7,774 nt of DNA from JAUREX01 sp044356825. Lineage in GTDB: Bacteria > Pseudomonadota > Alphaproteobacteria > Rhodobacterales > Rhodobacteraceae. Shown one piece after another: positions 5,650 through 7,774 of the stretch. Where the stretch lies: the NCBI GenBank assembly GCA_044356825.1, contig JBIKVM010000142.1, forward strand, positions 1-7,774, read 5' to 3'. The stretch's first letter is position 1. Each line of letters starts with the position of its first letter. The position numbers and the translations under genes were made by a program. A model generated the notes under the pieces. The model was not told the DNA's origin. It did no database searches and saw only the letters and a program-made list of their open reading frames with translations.

Positions 5650-7047
5650 ATGACGCCGCCCGAGGATCTTGCACGCAGCGCCGTCTGGCGGCACGATCAC
5701 GACCATCTCCTGCACCCGTGGACGAATTTCGGCCCCTTTGAGGCCGAAGGTTCGCTCGTGATCGAGCGGGGCGAGGGGGTGTGGCTGTGGGACGCGGGGG
5801 GGCGGCGCTATCTTGATGCGGTGGGCGGGCTCTGGTGCACCAACATCGGGCTCGGCCGGGCCGAGATGGCGCGCGCCATCGCCGCGCAGGTGGAGCGGCT
5901 GGCCTTCACCAACACCTTCGTCGACATGACGAATGCGCCCTCGGCCATGCTCGCAGCCCGGCTTGCCGATCTCGCGCCGGGGGATCTGAACCGGGTGCAT
6001 TTCACGACCTGCGGCTCGACCGCGGTTGACACGGCGCTGCGGATGGTGGCCTTCGTGCAGCGCTCGCTCGGCCATCCCGACAAGACGGGGATCGTGGCGC
6101 GCCGGCTCAGCTATCACGGCTCGACCCATTTCGGCCAGTCGGTCAGCCACCGCCCCGGCGACCGCGTGCCCGAATTCCGCTACGAGACGCGCGGCATCCA
6201 TCACCTGGGCGCGCCGAACCTCTATCGCGCGCCCGAGGGCATGGACGCGGCCGCCTTCTGCGACCATCTCGTGGCCGAGTTCGAGGCGCTGATTGCGCGC
6301 GAGGGCGCCGACAGGATCGGCGCCTTCATCGCCGAGCCGATCCAGGCCTCGGGCGGGGTCATCATCCCGCCGGCGGGCTATCTGCCGCGCATGGCCGAAC
6401 TGTGCCGCCGGCATGGGATCCTCGTGATCTTCGACGAGGTCGTGACGGCCTTCGGCCGCCTCGGCCAGTGGTTCGCGGCGGGCGACGAGACGGGCGTCGT
6501 CCCCGACATCGTCACCGTCGCCAAGGGCCTCACCTCGGGGTATCTGCCGCTCGGGGCGGTGATCTTCTCGGACCGGCTATGGCAGGCGATGGCGGCCGAC
6601 CCCGAGCGGTGGTTCACCTCGGGCTTCACCTATTCGGGCCACCCCGTCGCCTGCGCGGCCGCGCTGACCAATCTTGATATCATCGAGCGCGAGGGACTGC
6701 TTGCGAACGCCGCGCGGATGGGCGCGCGCTTTGCCGAGCGGCTGGGCGCGCTCGGCGACTTGCCGACGGTCGGCGATGTGCGCGCGCGGGGCCTCATGGC
6801 CTGCGTCGAGAATGTCGCCGACAAGGCGAGCCGCGCGCTCCTGCCCGATGAGGTCAACATCGGCAAGCGCATCTCGGACGCCTGCGAGGCGCGCGGGCTG
6901 CTCGTGCGGCCGATCGCGCATCTCAACGTCATGTCGCCGGCGCTGACCGTCACCGAAGAGACGGTTGACGAAATCGTCGATACGCTGCACGCAGCCATCC
7001 GCGAGGTGACGGACACGCTCGTCCGCGAAGGGGTGAGGATCGCCTGA
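5650..7047 (+). CDS. Class III (omega) PLP-dependent aminotransferase, possibly putrescine/diamine:pyruvate
   Basis: From ATG 5650 this is a 465-residue fold-type I aminotransferase of normal length for the omega-aminotransferase group. Using this numbering, the PLP lysine is K292 (TVAKGLTSGY), the pyridine-N aspartate is D262 (VIFDEV), YHGS at 155-158 gives the ring-stacking aromatic, and T327 in FTYSGHP binds phosphate. R420 in LLVRPIAHLNVMSP fits the substrate-carboxylate arginine. The usual GSEA(N/V)D cofactor loop reads GSTAVD (122-127), a variant I associate with a Rhodobacteraceae-type subfamily. In-frame upstream starts (ATG 5599, TTG 5566) exist but would add arginine- and proline-rich residues without family similarity. 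The ribosome site is weak for every candidate start. The stop overlaps the ureohydrolase start by one base. Adjacency suggests an amine produced by that enzyme, such as putrescine, as amino donor. Beta-alanine, taurine or another omega-amino acid remains possible. Confidence 0.9.
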   Translation: MTPPEDLARSAVWRHDHDHLLHPWTNFGPFEAEGSLVIERGEGVWLWDAGGRRYLDAVGGLWCTNIGLGRAEMARAIAAQVERLAFTNTFVDMTNAPSAMLAARLADLAPGDLNRVHFTTCGSTAVDTALRMVAFVQRSLGHPDKTGIVARRLSYHGSTHFGQSVSHRPGDRVPEFRYETRGIHHLGAPNLYRAPEGMDAAAFCDHLVAEFEALIAREGADRIGAFIAEPIQASGGVIIPPAGYLPRMAELCRRHGILVIFDEVVTAFGRLGQWFAAGDETGVVPDIVTVAKGLTSGYLPLGAVIFSDRLWQAMAADPERWFTSGFTYSGHPVACAAALTNLDIIEREGLLANAARMGARFAERLGALGDLPTVGDVRARGLMACVENVADKASRALLPDEVNIGKRISDACEARGLLVRPIAHLNVMSPALTVTEETVDEIVDTLHAAIREVTDTLVREGVRIA

Positions 7048-7774
7048 TGGGGCTCGAACAATCCGCCGAAGAGGTCGATGGCGCATTCCTGCGCGAGGGG
7101 CTGAAGGGCCTGTCGTTCGAGAACGCCTTTGGCGGCGCGACGTCCTTCCTGCGCCGCCGCTACAGCCGCGATCTCAAGGGCGTCGATCTGGCGGTGACGG
7201 GGGTGCCCTTCGATCAGGCGGTGACGCACCGCACCGGCACCCGCTTCGGCCCGCGCGCGATCCGCGAGGCCTCGAGCCTCCAGCCCTGCGACCGGCCCTT
7301 CGGCTGGGGGTTCTCGCCGCTCGAGGAATTCGCGATCGTCGATTATGGCGATCTCGCCTTCGACTATGCGCGCATCGCGGCCTTTCCCGCAGCGCTGAGC
7401 GCGCATGTCGGCACGATCCTCGATGCCGGGGCGGGGACGCTCACGCTCGGGGGGGATCATTACATCACGCTGCCGATCCTGCGCGCCCATGCCGAGCGCT
7501 TCGGGCCCGTGGGTGTCATCCAGTTCGATGCCCATTCCGACCTCTGGCCCGATGACGACATGGCCCGCATCGACCACGGCACGATGATGTACAAGGCCGT
7601 CCGGGCGGGCTACGTCGACCCCGCGCGCTCGGTCCAGATCGGCATCCGCACCGATTGCGAGGATTACCTCGGCATCCGCGCCATCACCGCCCCCGAGGTG
7701 CACGAACGCGGGCCGCGGGCCATCGCGGCCGAGGTGCGCGCGATCGCGGGCGACGGCCCGAGCTATCTGAGCTT
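7047..7774 (+). CDS. Agmatinase-family ureohydrolase (C-terminus off the right edge)
   Basis: ATG at 7047 opens 242 complete codons to the window end without a stop. The family hydrolyses guanidino compounds at a binuclear manganese site; agmatinase turns agmatine into putrescine plus urea. Metal-binding motifs seen are GGDH (H138) and DAHSD (D161, H163, D165), equivalent to E. coli SpeB H126, D149, H151 and D153 from memory. THRTGTRFGPRAIREAS and HGTMMYKAV are also agmatinase-like. The second aspartate pair (DxD) would lie just beyond the edge, and about 75 residues are missing. GAGGA (7035-7039), inside the preceding gene, is a well-spaced Shine-Dalgarno site. The start overlaps the aminotransferase stop as TGATG, which implies translational coupling. 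Guanidinobutyrase, guanidinopropionase or another guanidino substrate cannot be excluded, so I withhold the speB symbol. Confidence 0.92.
   Translation, partial: MGLEQSAEEVDGAFLREGLKGLSFENAFGGATSFLRRRYSRDLKGVDLAVTGVPFDQAVTHRTGTRFGPRAIREASSLQPCDRPFGWGFSPLEEFAIVDYGDLAFDYARIAAFPAALSAHVGTILDAGAGTLTLGGDHYITLPILRAHAERFGPVGVIQFDAHSDLWPDDDMARIDHGTMMYKAVRAGYVDPARSVQIGIRTDCEDYLGIRAITAPEVHERGPRAIAAEVRAIAGDGPSYLS

Noticed and set aside
6630..7703. Minus-strand open frame (357 codons) across the aminotransferase/ureohydrolase junction
   Set aside because: It spans two well-supported plus-strand genes, and its composition changes abruptly along its length. It is a GC-driven shadow.
1..7774. CRISPR arrays, insertion sequences, tRNA/rRNA genes, defence or phage modules
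   Set aside because: No regularly spaced repeats, transposase-like product, terminal inverted repeats, or RNA gene signatures were seen on either strand. Nearly all bases belong to six well-known protein families.

Overview
This looks like ordinary chromosomal sequence from a high-GC alphaproteobacterium, most likely Rhodobacteraceae (Rhodobacter/Paracoccus/Rhodovulum-like). Base composition is very GC-rich and third codon positions are almost all G or C. The encoded proteins resemble Rhodobacterales versions of their families. From memory, and not checked here, a comEC / gltX / gltA neighbourhood is one I associate with that order. I see no insertion sequence, phage gene, CRISPR array, tRNA or rRNA.

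Layout. Positions 1-1775 (minus) hold a ComEC/Rec2 DNA-uptake channel; its C-terminus lies beyond the left edge. A short divergent gap (1776-1857) leads to gltX (1858-3303, plus), glutamyl-tRNA synthetase, and then after 66 bases to gltA (3370-4665, plus), type II citrate synthase. gltA converges on a YebC/PmpR/TACO1-family gene (4672-5415, minus). The two stop codons are six bases apart and sit inside a 17-bp imperfect inverted repeat that could terminate both transcripts. A 234-base divergent control region (5416-5649) carries a perfect 12-bp palindrome, spaced direct repeats, a small hairpin and promoter-like boxes. It is followed by a class III PLP aminotransferase (5650-7047, plus), which overlaps by one base with an agmatinase-family ureohydrolase (7047 to beyond the right edge).

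How the genes relate. gltX and gltA are housekeeping genes on the same strand and may share a transcript. The last two genes form a translationally coupled pair. The simplest reading is agmatine catabolism: the ureohydrolase releases urea and putrescine, and the aminotransferase oxidatively deaminates the amine toward 4-aminobutanal/GABA. Substrates are inferred from family and adjacency only.

No new biological system is evident. The best leads are the control region before the aminotransferase/ureohydrolase pair, the shared hairpin at the gltA/yebC stops, a block of atypical codons in the gltX anticodon-binding region, and a ComEC whose C-terminal domain shows no canonical nuclease motif in the part visible.
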